The notes under the pieces were generated by a model. It was not told the origin of the DNA and made no database searches. It worked only from the letters and a program-made list of their open reading frames with translations. Of a DNA stretch of 64,000 nt, positions 10,897 to 22,921 are shown one piece after another; within the stretch, counting starts at the first letter, position 1; every line of letters begins with the position of its first letter. The stretch comes from Xiphophorus maculatus (lineage: Eukaryota > Chordata > Actinopteri > Cyprinodontiformes > Poeciliidae). A program made the position numbers and the translations under genes. The stretch is from positions 24,423,139-24,487,138 of the forward strand of contig NC_036451.1 of the NCBI RefSeq assembly GCF_002775205.1, given 5' to 3'.

Positions 10897-11595
10897 ACCC
10901 TGGTGAAAAAATAGTATAGTTTAGTATACTTAAGCATGTTTTATACATACTCTATTTTTCTGAAGTACACTTATCAAGTGGGTTCACTTATTAAGAATAT
11001 ACTACAAGTGTAAAATAAATACACTTTTAGAAACAAGCTTCTAGTACTCTTTTTGAACATTTATTTTTGGTACACTTTCTGAAAGTATGTTTTTTTTTCT
11101 ACAATATGCTTTGAATTCTAATTAAATATATTACTAAAATTACACTTTGGATAATCATTTTAAAAATACACTTTGCATGTATTTGTATAAAAGTATGTTT
11201 TAAATGCACATTTTCGAAATATATTACAGATATAAACAGTACTTTTCTGAAGTTGCGCTTTTGGTGGTATTTTCAAATAGGTTTTGTGTATATTTGAGTA
11301 AACCGTAATAAATCTCAAAATAAATACATTTCAATAATATTCGTAAGTACTTTGTAAATAGTGCCTAATAATTAGACTCTAAATATGTTGCAATTAAATA
11401 CTTTTGGAGTTTACCTATGCTACTTTATGCTAACTAAGTATGCCTTGCTAGGTGCCTTCATAATCTTTTACTATTTTGTTAAAAAGGCAAAAAAATAAAA
11501 CTTACTGTGTAATAAGAGGCGAAAAATTAAACATATCTAACAAACTATAAATGGAAATAGTGGATAACTTCAATCCAGCAGCTTCTGTCTCTATA

Positions 11596-11647
11596 TAAAT
11601 AAAATAAAATAAAATAAAATAAAATAAAATAAAATAAAATAAAATAA
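11596..11647. repeat. (AAAAT)n microsatellite
   Basis: About ten 5-bp AAAAT units directly visible. Confidence 0.95.
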
Positions 11648-11904
11648 GTAGCCAAACTACAAAGCGATAGCTCCCAATGAGCAGTTAGCAGAAGTTAGCA
11701 TTTTAAAGATTAAACGTAGCTAAACTGGATAACATTAATAACACTAACAGTTAAAAACATATACAAAACATAGCGAAATTACTCGTGAAACACCCTGTGC
11801 TATCGAATTGTTCTAAAATAGACGTTAAAATATAATACTTGAAAAGAAAACACAGAGCCGGTTCTGATACATACCGCAGTCACCGAAAGCAACGGGGAGG
11901 AGCT

Positions 11905-11918
11905 GTTACTATGGCAAC
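11905..11918. promoter_or_regulatory. RFX X-box-like palindrome
   Basis: GTTACTATGGCAAC matches the X-box consensus (GTTGCCATGGCAAC-like) at 12 of 14 positions, with an intact right half-site. It sits in a short GC-richer stretch inside AT-rich repeat DNA. No nearby transcription start is evident, so function is speculative. Confidence 0.3.
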
Positions 11919-12938
11919 CGCCAATTGCCATGCGCAGCATAACAGATTAAAAAAGAAAAAACACCAATAAATGTCTGAATAAACAACTTGTAGATTAAAC
12001 AAACAAAAAAAAAAATCAAAGAATAAATAAACAAATTTTAACAAACTTCACATCCGCAACGCTGCCAAAATAAAACTCTGTTTTACATATACAGGCAAGG
12101 AAGGCTCCCGGAAATGTTTTTTTTCATCCGGTCCCAATCATCATCAGTTCTGATGATGCCACATGCATAGCGAGTCCACAACGTCTTAAAATTGTAAGTC
12201 ATACTGGAATACTGTGACATTGTATTAAAACAATACTCTGTCCTTTACTCAGTTCCTCTAAAGTGTACCTATTGTTTTATTATGCTAATTTTCATTATCA
12301 TGTGTATCATGTGTAAACTTTTAATATATTGACAGTTTGTACAATTCCCTGATGGCATATTAGCAATGTACTCTTTAAAAATGTGACTATATTGAGTACA
12401 CAAAATAATTTGTTTCACCTGGAAAGTGTGTTGTAACTGACCCTTCTGTGTACTGGTGAAGCATGTAATGTACAAAGTGGCAAAGAAGAAGAATAAAAGA
12501 TATTAAGTAACTGAAAAGTGTACTTCATTTGCAATTATAGTAAACCAAAAGTGCAATTGGAGAATACTGTGATCACAATACTAATATATAAAATGTATAA
12601 AATTTTAAAGATATTCTAAATATATTTTCATTCACAAAAATAGTACACTTAAGATATGCTAACCAAGCACGTTTATATGACATAAAAAGCCATGTACGTA
12701 AGCGTAACTTTAGTTGTTCCAAAAAAAGCACATGATAGTACACTTAGTACACTTCAAATTGTGCTTTGCTACAATTTAATTACTATTAAAATACACTAAG
12801 CACAAAATCAGTTGTTCCAAAACACCATCCTTCAAGTTAACTAATCCTTAACTAACTTGAAGAATACTGATGATTATTCTGACTTCATGTATGCTAAGAT
12901 TTATCGTACTTGTTATATTTATTTTCCACCAGGGTAAA

Positions 12939-13455
12939 TATTCAAGGTCAAATCATTTTTAATACCCATTTGTGACAAGCTGAGTTGATACAATTAGATT
13001 TTGTAAAGGCCAACTGAATGTTACTTTGTTACTTGTAGTTGCTGTTAAAGTTCCATGCTTTTATTTTGGCAACATTCTGTATACCGTGTCTATGCTACGA
13101 GAACAACAGGTTCACTGCCATAAAAAAAAAAGGTTAAGAGCAAGATAGAAAAACGCACGAAAGGCAACTTAAATTTAGCTTCAATCAATAAGACAATAAC
13201 AAGCTAGCGGCAATTGAAGTTTATTTAAGTAATTTAATTCTGCGACTGCTTGATTAATGATTCATGAGAGGAATTGTATCGGTGTAACGAGCTTTGCTTC
13301 ACTAACGGTAAAAAAACGATTGTAATTTTTATTGCTCTCGTTTAGCTCGTGCGGTGGTTGATTACATGCAAGGACGACTTTAATACATCATCATTTTACC
13401 ATCAGTTCCGGCCTTCTCAAAGTTGACTGAATGCTACAGATTTTTTTTTTTATAT
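12939..13455. other. Intergenic, nothing recognised
   Basis: AT-rich DNA with no convincing open frame, promoter or repeat termini. Confidence 0.4.
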
Positions 13456-13459
13456 CAAG

Positions 13460-13910
13460 CGGCAATCGATCCAATACCCATCAAACACAAGGTCAGTATC
13501 GCCGATACTGATGCTGATTCTGACACTGATACATTTTAAGTCCGACATATCATCAAACTTATGACCTTCAGACGTTTTTTGTTGTTTTCTTTTAATTATT
13601 TTTGTTCAAATCTAGGACACAATTTGGACAAAATGTATAGGTGTCTACTAGACTTCATAACATGATAAACAGTAACAATAGAGAAACAAAACAACTTACA
13701 AAGGGCAGAAAAATCTAATTTGAGAGCAAATCAAAACAAAGTGCTTTTATGGTACGGTTGAGAAACTACAACTCAGACATAAAATAAAATTTCAAGAGTG
13801 ATTCTGAAACGTAAGTATCGATATTATCACGCTGTTGTCGATCCGATACTGATACCGACTTGGTATTGTTATTGTCGATATTTTTGGATAGATCCCTCCA
13901 TCTCTAAAGA
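13460..13910. repeat. Interspersed repeat with 'cgatactgat' termini
   Basis: Left part 'ggcaatcgatccaatacc..gtatcgccgatactgat' and right part 'gatccgatactgataccgac..gtcgatattt' are roughly inverted to each other. This recalls the 'cgatatcggtatcgg' repeats at 30301-30786, 55680-56215 and 62838-63330. Exact ends and target duplication not resolved. Confidence 0.45.
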
Positions 13911-14094
13911 TCCGATTACTGCCACCCTCGCAGAACAAGTCTGACAGCAAGAAGCAGGCTTCCTACAAGTGACTGACCTACCAAAATTAGATCACACATT
14001 TGTGTTCTTCTGCTTTAGATAACAACGCCGCAACAAACATGGAGCCTTTATACGTCCTGTTTCACTCAACATAAACATACCACAGCATTTCAGG

Positions 14095-14175
14095 AAAAAG
14101 AACATCGTATGGCGGTCGAACATGGCGGTGGTCGTGTGATGCTCTGGGGTTGCTTTGATCCTTCAAGTCCTTGAC
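14095..14175 (+). pseudogene. Tc1/mariner transposase-like remnant
   Basis: A short frame reads VEHGGGRVMLWGCFDPSS, matching the Tc1 transposase signature (K/EHGGGSVMVWGCF) around the second catalytic Asp region. It is surrounded by stops and unrecognisable sequence, so it is a decayed fragment. The extent of the parent element is unknown. Confidence 0.65.
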
Positions 14176-15299
14176 AACTTTCTGCAGGGTATGGAGCCAT
14201 GATATATTTTCTTTCTATCAGAAAATCCTGATTGAGATTGTCTAACCATGAGTTCTAAACTGAACGGCAGATGTGTTATGCTGCACCAAAATGGCCAAAA
14301 GTACTAGAGACGTCCACCTTCTTGGAATCTGGTTCCAAAAAGGTGGACTAGATTCATTTCTCACTGAAATGCTGTTGTACGACTTTAAATGGGCCACGCA
14401 TGAAAACCGTCCAATTAACACAATTCCACAAAACAAAACAAAAGTCCTTGTAGAACACTTATTGTGAGTTATTATCACAAATACTTGATGAAAGTCCTTT
14501 TCAGCAAGGGTGCAACTGTGCTATATTTAGAGCGTGACTTTTTGTATGCGTGACAAGTTGATTTGTTTGGCGTTTTTGCTTTTCTTTAAAAAATAATCTG
14601 ATTTTAAAAATAGATTTTTAAAAATTACTTGGGTAACCCTATTCACAGCACTGATGTTTGTTAAATACATAAAAATAAATGTCCATCTTAGGTCTGGGTT
14701 GAAATTCTTCCTGTGATTTTTATTAGGAAAATTATGAGGCTTTTTTAATAGAAACTTTCACACAAAGACATAGATTCAGATGCGCGCAAGTTATTTATAT
14801 TAGCTTAGTTTTTCAATTTTACAGCATCTGGGTACATGCACGAAATCATTAATTAGGTTTTAACAACATAGCTAAAAAGTCATCATGCTTACAGAGTAAA
14901 CAAGGTTAGAAAAGTAAGATCCATGTTTAATATTTGTCAGTGAAGAGGAAGTTTTCCATCTAATAATTAGATACGAGCTGAAAGCCACATCTCCATAAGT
15001 TTCCATGGCTCTGGATTCTCAGATACGGGGAAAGGGAAAACAAAACAAAACAGTCTTACCTGAGTTAGCTCGTCTCGGAAAACTAAAATATCGCAAGCAT
15101 CAAGTATTTTCAGGAAGAAAAATGTTCTCCTTCTCTTTTTCCCATCACACAGATCGCTGCTCCCTTAGAAACGAACAAGGATATCTAGACTGTTTCAGCT
15201 GGACACAGAGTAAACACCAGCAGATTGTGAGCCAGATTCCCAGCAGCCGGATCCCAACTTTTTCACGCCACTAAGGATCTTTCTTTTTTTTTTTTTTTT
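14176..15299. other. Intergenic, nothing recognised
   Basis: Possibly the rest of the decayed Tc1-like copy at the left end. No supported gene or clear repeat border. Ends in a poly-T tract at 15282-15302. Confidence 0.4.
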
Positions 15300-15302
15300 T
15301 TT

Positions 15303-15612
15303 CCTCCTGTCTTAAACCCAGCAGGCCAGCGCTGCTCGGCGGAAAGAAAACATCCCATTGGAGAAGAGGCGGGCGCTGACGTCACAGGCTCGCGCTCTCA
15401 TTGGCTGGCCGAGCCGTCGGTCAGCGGTGTCCACGTGTGCACTTTCTCTCCGCCCGCTGGCGCTCGTTCCCGGTCCGTCTCTTCTCACAGGAAACCGTTA
15501 CTTTCCGTGGCGCGAGGGAGGGCAGGGCGAACCGGAACAAGAGCCCCGGCACGTCCGCTGCAGCTGGAGGAGGACGTCACCTTTCACTGAGGACGTGAGC
15601 CTTCATCCCTGA
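15303..15612 (-). promoter_or_regulatory. CpG-rich promoter-like block (candidate TMEM45 promoter)
   Basis: Sharply richer in GC and CpG than its surroundings. It contains a perfect palindromic CRE, TGACGTCA (15377-15384), two inverted CCAAT boxes (ATTGG at 15357-15361 and 15400-15404, i.e. CCAAT on the minus strand), a second ACGTCAC site near 15572 and CACGTG near 15432. The CCAAT orientation suits minus-strand transcription towards TMEM45, whose first coding exon needs an upstream non-coding exon. No transcript evidence is available. Confidence 0.55.
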
Positions 15613-17028
15613 CTACACTTCTCTTCAAAAACCTCCTCTAAACAAGGAGTGTTATCATGGAGGTATTCAAGTAACTAGGAAGTTCTCCATAACTATCCCA
15701 GCTCTTTCAGCGAACCACTGGCGCAACAGCAATACGCCTACATGTACATCATACTGGACAAAACAGAAAACTTTTACATTTTTAAAAATGTTTTTTCTCA
15801 GTGACTGTGAAAGGTTCATAACATTTGCTGTCACAAAAAGAACACGTTTTTGAGCACTACAACGTCATCGCATGAATATAAAAGAATTAACATGTTAATT
15901 ATATTGTATAAACACGATAATGTATTATGTAAATTTAATTTCATCCAGATTTCTGGAACATGCATTGGGAATTTTAAAGTACCAACAAAGTTTTTCCTTA
16001 CGGCTTTTCCTGGGTGAATTATAAGCAATCCCATATTTTCCTGTTTAGCAATGTCTGTGTGTTTTATTCAGTTGCTTAATTTTGCATCACCTGATCTTCA
16101 GTGTCTGTATTTAAAGTATGTATTGTGTTTTTCATGTAGACCAAAAGGCCCAACTAGGTGCCTGCAAATTAACTTGAGCTATTAAATGTAAAATAAGACG
16201 ATAACATGATTCGATGTGAAACACGTAACACAAATATACAACAACAGCGTCATAAAATCTCCTAAATCTCTGTTTTGGCTTTTGGTTTTTACATGCTCCT
16301 CTCGACTGATCGTCCTCTGGAGAAAGACATTTTTGACTCACCCTGGCCTTTGTGTGTCCAAACCAAATAGATGCCAGCAGCCATACAAATGTGCTGACGC
16401 ACCTGTTGAGCCCATGCAAAATTAGGACTGTAAAAACAAAGCCATTCGAGGACACCAAAGCGATTGCTTCACTCCAATTTCTCTTTATACCAGGAGTTTG
16501 AGCCCATTGTAGAGAGACCACTTTATTATTTGTCGCAACTCAGCAGCAGCAGCAGCAGTAGATTTTATTTTAAAGGCAGACTTGTGAGAACAAACTTGCA
16601 GGAACCTTTCAGTACTTTCACTGTTAGCACGTAGCTACTGCATTGCTGACACATGTAAACGAAGAGGCAGTATTTTTCATAAGATTTGCAGCACCTTCTG
16701 TATGTTTGTGCTCTAATCGCCAACTCAAACCGTCTGGCTTGAGAAGCTCGTTCATGTCTGCGCTATTATAGAATTTCAGCAACTGTGAAAGCATTTTATT
16801 CTACGAGGGCTGCGTCAAGACTATATGATTCAAGGCATTTAGTAAATACGATGAGCAGCTAGATTATTGCTGTTGAAGTGAAACAAAACCACAATCTCGC
16901 AAGGCCAGGTCACCGCCGTATTTTTTGTCAAACGTACAGGAGGAAAAAGTCAACGTTCTGAAAAAAACAGAATGTCGAGACGAATGCTGCCATTGTTACA
17001 TTGTTTAATGTTTGAATCATTAAACTCG
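15613..17028. other. Intergenic, nothing recognised
   Basis: Includes a short (CAG)5 run near 16540. A minus-strand open frame at 16132-16521 has no motif and looks like chance. Confidence 0.4.
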
Positions 17029-17445
17029 GGCTGCAGCAGTTATTTTAGTAATTGATTATTCTGACGATTAATCGATTAATCAATTAATCGGGTAACAAAA
17101 TTGGTAGATTTTTCATTTCACCACGTAAACCTTTTTTATACAATATTAAAAATACAAGACGCAAATAAGCACATTTTCCAGATCAGAAATTAAGCATTTT
17201 ATTGCGTAAAATGCAATAACATTTTTATTTAGGGCATATCTATTGTAATTTTTTTGTCTTAAATCTTAAATTATTTTTTGTACAGTTTTGGGTTAGTTAC
17301 TGCTCTGACTTTGTTGTTTTTTCAGCAAACGGCCTTTTTGTGAGTTTGCATACTGCAGTTGACTATTAACTGATGACTGAAATAGTGACGATTATTTCAT
17401 AAATCGATTAGTTACGATTTTACCAACTAATCGATTTTTTTTTGC
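17029..17445. repeat. Interspersed repeat with 'taatcgattaatc' core
   Basis: Starts 'gggctgcagcagttattttagtaattgattattctgacgattaatcgattaatc' and closes with 'taaatcgattagttacgattttaccaactaatcgattt'. The AATCGATTA blocks at both ends are inverted relative to each other. Typical of dispersed fish/vertebrate repeats; no coding frame. Borders approximate. Confidence 0.6.
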
Positions 17446-20400
17446 TCTGTGCAGTTTTCCTCGCATTAGACCTTTCACGGATGTTTCATGACATAAAATA
17501 GGATGTGGAGATGTGTCTCTGTCACCTTTGGTAAAAGCAAGACGGCGTTTGGTCGACATGTCACACACGTAACATGCCAGTAATCTGGCTGCACCTTTAC
17601 CCTCCGTTATGATTATTGTAAAGTTGTACCAATGTGGCTATGATCTTGTTATTGAACTCTGGTGACCCTGAGTGCTTCTTGATGAGGATTGCTCTCAGTG
17701 ATGAAACACATGAAATGAAAGCGCCGGGTTATCTAGTCACACTGCTTCATGATACACTGATGGTTCAGTCAAAAATAATCCCAAGCTGTTTCCTTGTTAA
17801 GAAACCTTTTTAAGATTATATGTGAATGAAAATATACTTTTTGGTTTTTAAGACACGGACAGCTTTTAGGAGCTAAAAATAAAAGGGCTTTGAGTATAAT
17901 TGCATGTTTATGTGCTAAAATACGGTGCAGACAGATGCAGAAGTTTATTCTCGTTGCACACCCTGTAAACGTCTCATTTGGCAATGCAGGGCACACAGAG
18001 TAGCAGTGGTTGTTAAAAGCTTACAGATGATAGCGGGCTTGGCTTTAAGTGTGAAAACCTTCACCAACATAGTTGGAGATGGCCATTGTTGATTTGTCCA
18101 ATCTCAGAAACTACCCTTACCCGCGACAAGCCCGTGCAAGTTAGGTACGGTGAGAACAGACAGACAGTCACAAAGAAAGAAAGGTGGTGCTGATCGGAAA
18201 AGAGATGTTAAACCTATGTGGGAGCAGTTTGCATGCATTTAATGGGATAAAAATAAAATCTTAACCTTTAAATGTGAAGTTATGGTCATACATTTTGTTC
18301 ACACTGAGGCACATTTTACAGTTCGCCCCAGCCTAGTTGTAGTTCAGTGGCCAAGGATTCACCTAATCGTGGATTTCTCTGTGGAATGTAACTCTAAAAT
18401 GATTTGAGAAAAATTTGCATTGAGCAAATCTGAGATATTCTAAAGAAAATGCAGCTTGGGAAGCTGAAATATCTAGGCATGCAAGTGCTACTCGACTTGC
18501 TATTGGTTCGCATCTGCAGAGTAGCCAATGGAAGAGTGGCTGTACCTCCAAGAGCGTACATGGGCTGAGCTGTAGATTTTAGCTTTTGCCAAAAGAAGAT
18601 GTTAGATAGTGCCAACACAGTTTCCTTTGTGTGTATTAATCCATATGAAGGCATATTTGGTGTTTGGACTATTAAAGGGCCAGTGCTATGCATTTTCCAT
18701 TCACATAGTGCCATTTTATAGCACAATCAAACTATGTTACATTCAGTTGTTATAAAAATGCATCATATTTATCAAATATGACCTGAAAGAAATTTGACTT
18801 CATAACACCTTGAAACTGGGCCTCTGTCTTTCCTGCCCTTTCTGAAACTCCACATCCAGGAAGTCGTCACAACATCGCTCCTCTCTTAACCCTTCGACAA
18901 CGTCTCAATTGAACAGCCAGACATTTGCAGACATTTGAAAATGTTTTTTGGAATGGATAATAAAAACGAAAATTGAGTGACCTCCAACTTCTGTAAGAAT
19001 TTTTTTTTTTTAATTGTGCTTAAAATTCAGAGCCAGGCCAGAAAACCAAACTATTTTAAATGGGCTCTACAAACTCTATTGTGGAGCCCATTTATATATG
19101 CCAAAAACTTGCTGATGGCTGTGTTAAGGAACTAGATTAATGAATCTAGTTGAAACAGACACTGTTTCAATTAATAAGCGAATCTAGATTAACACAGACT
19201 GCATTCTGATTTGTATTTTAATCCAGGGTCAAGCAGAGAAAAAAAATGACCGTTGAGACTCCCGGCAGAAACCAGGAGTGAAGAAGAGATGAAAGACAGT
19301 ACATCGCTTTTAATATTCACCAGCCCTCTTACAAAAAGGGGATAAAAAGGGAGTATCCCACCAGTTTCACTTTACTTCGCAACTCTGGCATTTGCACCTG
19401 CAGACTGTGAACCTGGACAGTCCATCAAGTGTTTCCAACGAGCTGCCTCCAACATGAAGGTGCATTATAGATCAAATTGACTGATTGCTTGTTTGATTGA
19501 TTGAAATAAAACAAAGTGTTGTCATAACATCTGTTAAAAATGCACGACTTGCAAAGAACATTGAGCAAAAATATTTATGAGGTGTGTGTAGATGCTTGTG
19601 CTGGCATATTAATAATAAAATCAACAAAAATCCAGAAATAAATGGACTTAAATGGAGAGTTCTTGTTTTATTTTTATTCTGAGGTTGGTTGCTGTATATT
19701 TTCATCTTAACAAAGGAAAAGAATTCAAATAAATCATGAGTGTATGTAAATTTGTTTCCTTTTTATCTGAAACTTTAAGACATAAGTCAATTATGGTATT
19801 ATCTGATATGCAATTTACTCAATGTCAGATTTAAAGGTCCAGCTTAGCAAAATCTTTCTGTTGTGAGTTAGATGAGAATGATAACAGATTTCATGTGTGT
19901 GTGTTAAATGTAGAGAAGTGGGCAGCGAACGTTAAACTTAGCTTAGCATAAAGACAGAAATCTAACCGACCATGGTCCACATCTGATCTGAGATCAGTGC
20001 AACTCTAGAGGTGTGGCTGAAGTGAGAGAGCTCCATAAAAGAAGCTTAAACTCACATTATTTACAGCAGAAAGCAGATAGAAACATACGGTTATTTATGG
20101 TTATTAATGTCGATGCAAAGTCAGTATCTGAAACATGTCACCTTAATGATAGCAGTGGTAGTACTCTCTAAAAACTGCTGGGCTTTTCCTCTTACCTGAA
20201 TTGTGGGCATGTCTTTTTAAAACAGAAGTTGGGCAGTTTTAATTAACAATTGGTTTAAAAAACTTTTGTCAATTTTGTTCTATCAGGCAGGTCAAAAGCT
20301 GCCATTGGCTGATCCCTGTGCAGTCAAACAATTTTAAAAATGACTGTCTTGCTCTAATTTCCTGTTGGTTGGACCATAGACTACAAAATGAAACCAGATC

Positions 20401-21756
20401 ACAGAAAGCTAAACTAAATAACTTAACACGACTAAACTTTTCATATTTAGGGAGTTTTATGTTCCCCTGTTGTCACTTTGGTGATGTTATTTATCTCTCC
20501 CACTTCGGCCATTATGTAACAAATTGTAACAACTTTCAGAACAGCCAGTTCCTTACTGAGGAGTTGGCAAAAGTGCATATAGAAAAGACTAGAAAGAGCC
20601 TCATTATTATTCGCAGACCGCCATGTTGAAATGAACAACAAACTGATCTGAACCTCTTCCAAAGTTTAAAATAAGAGTGTAGATGATAAAATAACGCTGA
20701 TGTTAATGTCACTTATTTGTATTATTGACTTTAGTTCTTACAAGATATATAAGCTCTGAACCAGCTTACCAGCTAGGTGATAAACACTAACTAGCGCTAG
20801 CTGTAGTTATTATTTTGAGCAAACAACTGGTAGTAAACTCAATATAAACAATAATAATAGTTGTATATATGTGTGTGTGGTTACTACACGTCCTCCCTGT
20901 GCATTTATAGGTTCTTCCTTCCACAGACCTAAAACATGCACACTAGGTCCACAGGCTCCTCTAAAGCACCCCTAGGTGGCGCGAAAGGAAATGTATTGTC
21001 AATCTTTGCATGTGTTCTGGAGGTCGAACACGTGCAAAGATTACATGGAAACACGGTGGTCCAGTATTTGCCACAGAGGCATGATACACTTGGGTTTCCA
21101 AAAAAAAATGGGTCTTTTGACCCCGAGGAAATTAGGAGTTTAAAAGAACAACTCTTAATGCAAAAAAACACAAATTACTGAAAAAGGGTTCAGGCCATTG
21201 TTTCTCTGCACAAGCTTGTGAATTGATAGCGTTAACTGGTGCTTGTCAATTGGTTGCATATACACCCGATTCTCGTTAGGCTTTCGGTGTCCACAATTTT
21301 GGTGCCCTCTGGAAACAAAGAAATGGTACAAATATTTTAAATCACAAATTCGTTTCTCAACTTCTAGATGCTGTGACACTCCCTTCTCGTGCTGCAATAA
21401 CTCAATGCCAAGCCCACATCCTCCCAACTGGCCCAATTTCAACAGGAAACGCGGCAACCCACGAAGCAGTAAAGCAGGCAGCCGCACAACCTTGCAGCAC
21501 CTCCGCTTAGCTCTCTGCACAGAAACCTGACTCTAACTTTTCCTTGACCGATCTCCAAAAATTCGCTTCCCCGGCCGAGAAAACTACCTGGAAAACTTCC
21601 GGAGCTGCGCTCATCAACAAGGTATGGGTTGGACCGACCGGTAACCCTTGTTTCCCTAAACATTTTTTTCAGATGTCAAATGGAGGTATGCTAAGAGAAA
21701 TAGACCGAGTCGTTTACCGTCAGTTTTTTTAAATCAGCAGAACAATACTGTGGTAG
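17446..21756. other. Long gene-poor stretch; one isolated TATA-containing block
   Basis: I find no supported gene. The most structured part is 19315-19460: 'ggggataaaaagggag' (TATA-like at about 19340), then a leader-like segment ending AACATGAAG at 19452-19460. This could be a lone promoter plus first exon or a coincidence. 20900-21700 has several small frames of no recognisable family and a PBS-like 'ttttggtgccctctgg' near 21297, which may be retroelement debris. Confidence 0.35.
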
Positions 21757-21904
21757 CAGGCACGTGCAGAGGGCGAAGGGGGCTTGAGCCCCTACCCTTT
21801 TTATCCTTGATGCCCCTAGTGCCCTTTTTGAGTTTTGTTGTTGTTTTGTTTTGGGGGGTTTTTTTTCAAAAAAAAAATTTTTGTTTTGTTTTGGGGTTGT
21901 TGTT

Positions 21905-22040
21905 TTTTTACCCCTCCAGGGGGTCTTTTGTGGGCTCTAGTGTCCCTTATATGACAGTGCGCTGACAGGAAACCGGGAAGGAGAGGGGGGAAGACATGCG
22001 GCAAATGTCGTCGGGTCCGGGAGTCGAACCCGCGAATTTT
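21905..22040 (-). mobile_element. tRNA-derived SINE fragment
   Basis: On the minus strand the right end reads CGCGGGTTCGACTCCCGG, a tRNA T-arm / B-box, followed by 'atttgccgcatgtcttcccccctctcc' and 'ttcctgtca', a body familiar from fish SINEs. The 5' half of the tRNA head (A box) is not recognisable, so it is 5'-truncated. It is not a tRNA gene. Confidence 0.65.
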
Positions 22041-22190
22041 TAGTTTTAATCTGTATGTCAGAAGGCCTGTTTGTGCCCCTCAGCAATAATATTTAGCTAA
22101 ATATAATAATTTAGTAAAAAATAAACTGCTGCCCTCAGTCTAATAATGACTCTCAGAGCCTCCATGTCGTTCAGACTCCGGGTCCATGGT

Positions 22191-22212
22191 GAGGAGGAGG
22201 AGGAGGAGGAGG
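22191..22212. repeat. (GGA)n microsatellite
   Basis: About seven GAG/GGA units directly visible. Confidence 0.9.
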
Positions 22213-22562
22213 ATCTGTGTCCTCTAACTATAAAATTATGGGCAAGAATATTTTTTCATACACTGGTTTGTGAATAAAAACGTAGGTCTGATGTTGACGT
22301 TAGAAAATGTGTTTCTATTTATATTTTCATAATTGTCCTTGCAATAGCGAGACAAAACCTGCCTCGTCTCCAAACTCAGAAATGTTTCGGCTGCAGAGAA
22401 ACTTCTGACTTTAACTTCATCATTCTGCTAAAGGCCCGGTTCGCTACAGGCAGCTTGAGTCGGTTCCACCGACAGATAGAAAGAATATCTGTCTTTATAT
22501 CAGACATCCTGGTATAAGACACGGTACCGACTGTCACCGCGAGTCGCAACGCAGCTCAAAGC

Positions 22563-22624
22563 CCCGGTACCACCCGGTACCACCCGGTACCACCCGGTAC
22601 CACCCGGTACCACCCGGTACCACC
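22563..22624. repeat. 10-bp minisatellite (GGTACCACCC)n
   Basis: Six identical 10-bp units, each containing the palindrome GGTACC, in a GC-rich patch. Confidence 0.97.
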
Positions 22625-22873
22625 TGCTGACTGTTCGCTCTGCTTCTCCTTCACGTTTCTACCAGGCGGGTTAAAGCCGCTGCTGACGGGATCTGGGCTG
22701 TAAATAGAAGTTACTGCAGAACCTCAAGTGTTAAAGGAAGATTCGGCCCAGAGCATTTAGAGTTCACAAAATAAACATCAGAGAAAATATTGTAGCAATA
22801 ATTAGAACCGCAGCAAAAAGCCAAACATGCCACAATGAAATGGATCAAAATGTCTCCAAAGCATCGGGGGACT

Positions 22874-22921
22874 GATAGGGGATTCCAGGTAGATTCCAGG
22901 TAGATTCCAGGTGGATTCCAG
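22874..22921. repeat. 11-bp minisatellite (GATTCCAGGTA)n
   Basis: Four tandem units of GATTCCAGGT(A/G), the last degenerate. Confidence 0.95.

Larger units (their letters stand above)
10897..12934. mobile_element. AT-rich element with CCCTGGTG inverted termini and TTAA-like flank (piggyBac-like?)
   Basis: Left end TTAA/CCCTGGTGAAAAAATA; right end TATTTATTTTCCACCAGGG/TAAA. The termini are inverted copies of about 16 bp, and the left TTAA with a right TAAA (one change) suggests a TTAA target duplication as in piggyBac elements. The interior is full of short degenerate repeats ('agtacacttt', 'aaatacactttt', 'aagtatg') with no transposase frame, so it is non-autonomous. It appears to hold nested material, including an (AAAAT)n array and a GC-richer piece at 11850-11940. 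Confidence 0.55.

Noticed and set aside
16132-16521. 129-codon minus-strand frame
   Set aside because: Hydrophobic but without recognisable family features, and no flanking exons.
18363-18726. Overlapping minus-strand frames of 62 and 110 codons
   Set aside because: No domain, no start or splice support.
21290-21320. 5' LTR end plus primer-binding site ('ttttggtgccctctgg') for the retrovirus at 24 kb
   Set aside because: The sequence before it does not match the LTR at 25951-26526, and unrelated repeat DNA lies in between.
21990-22040. tRNA gene
   Set aside because: Only a T-arm/B-box is present; no A box, anticodon arm or acceptor pairing. Better explained as a SINE head.
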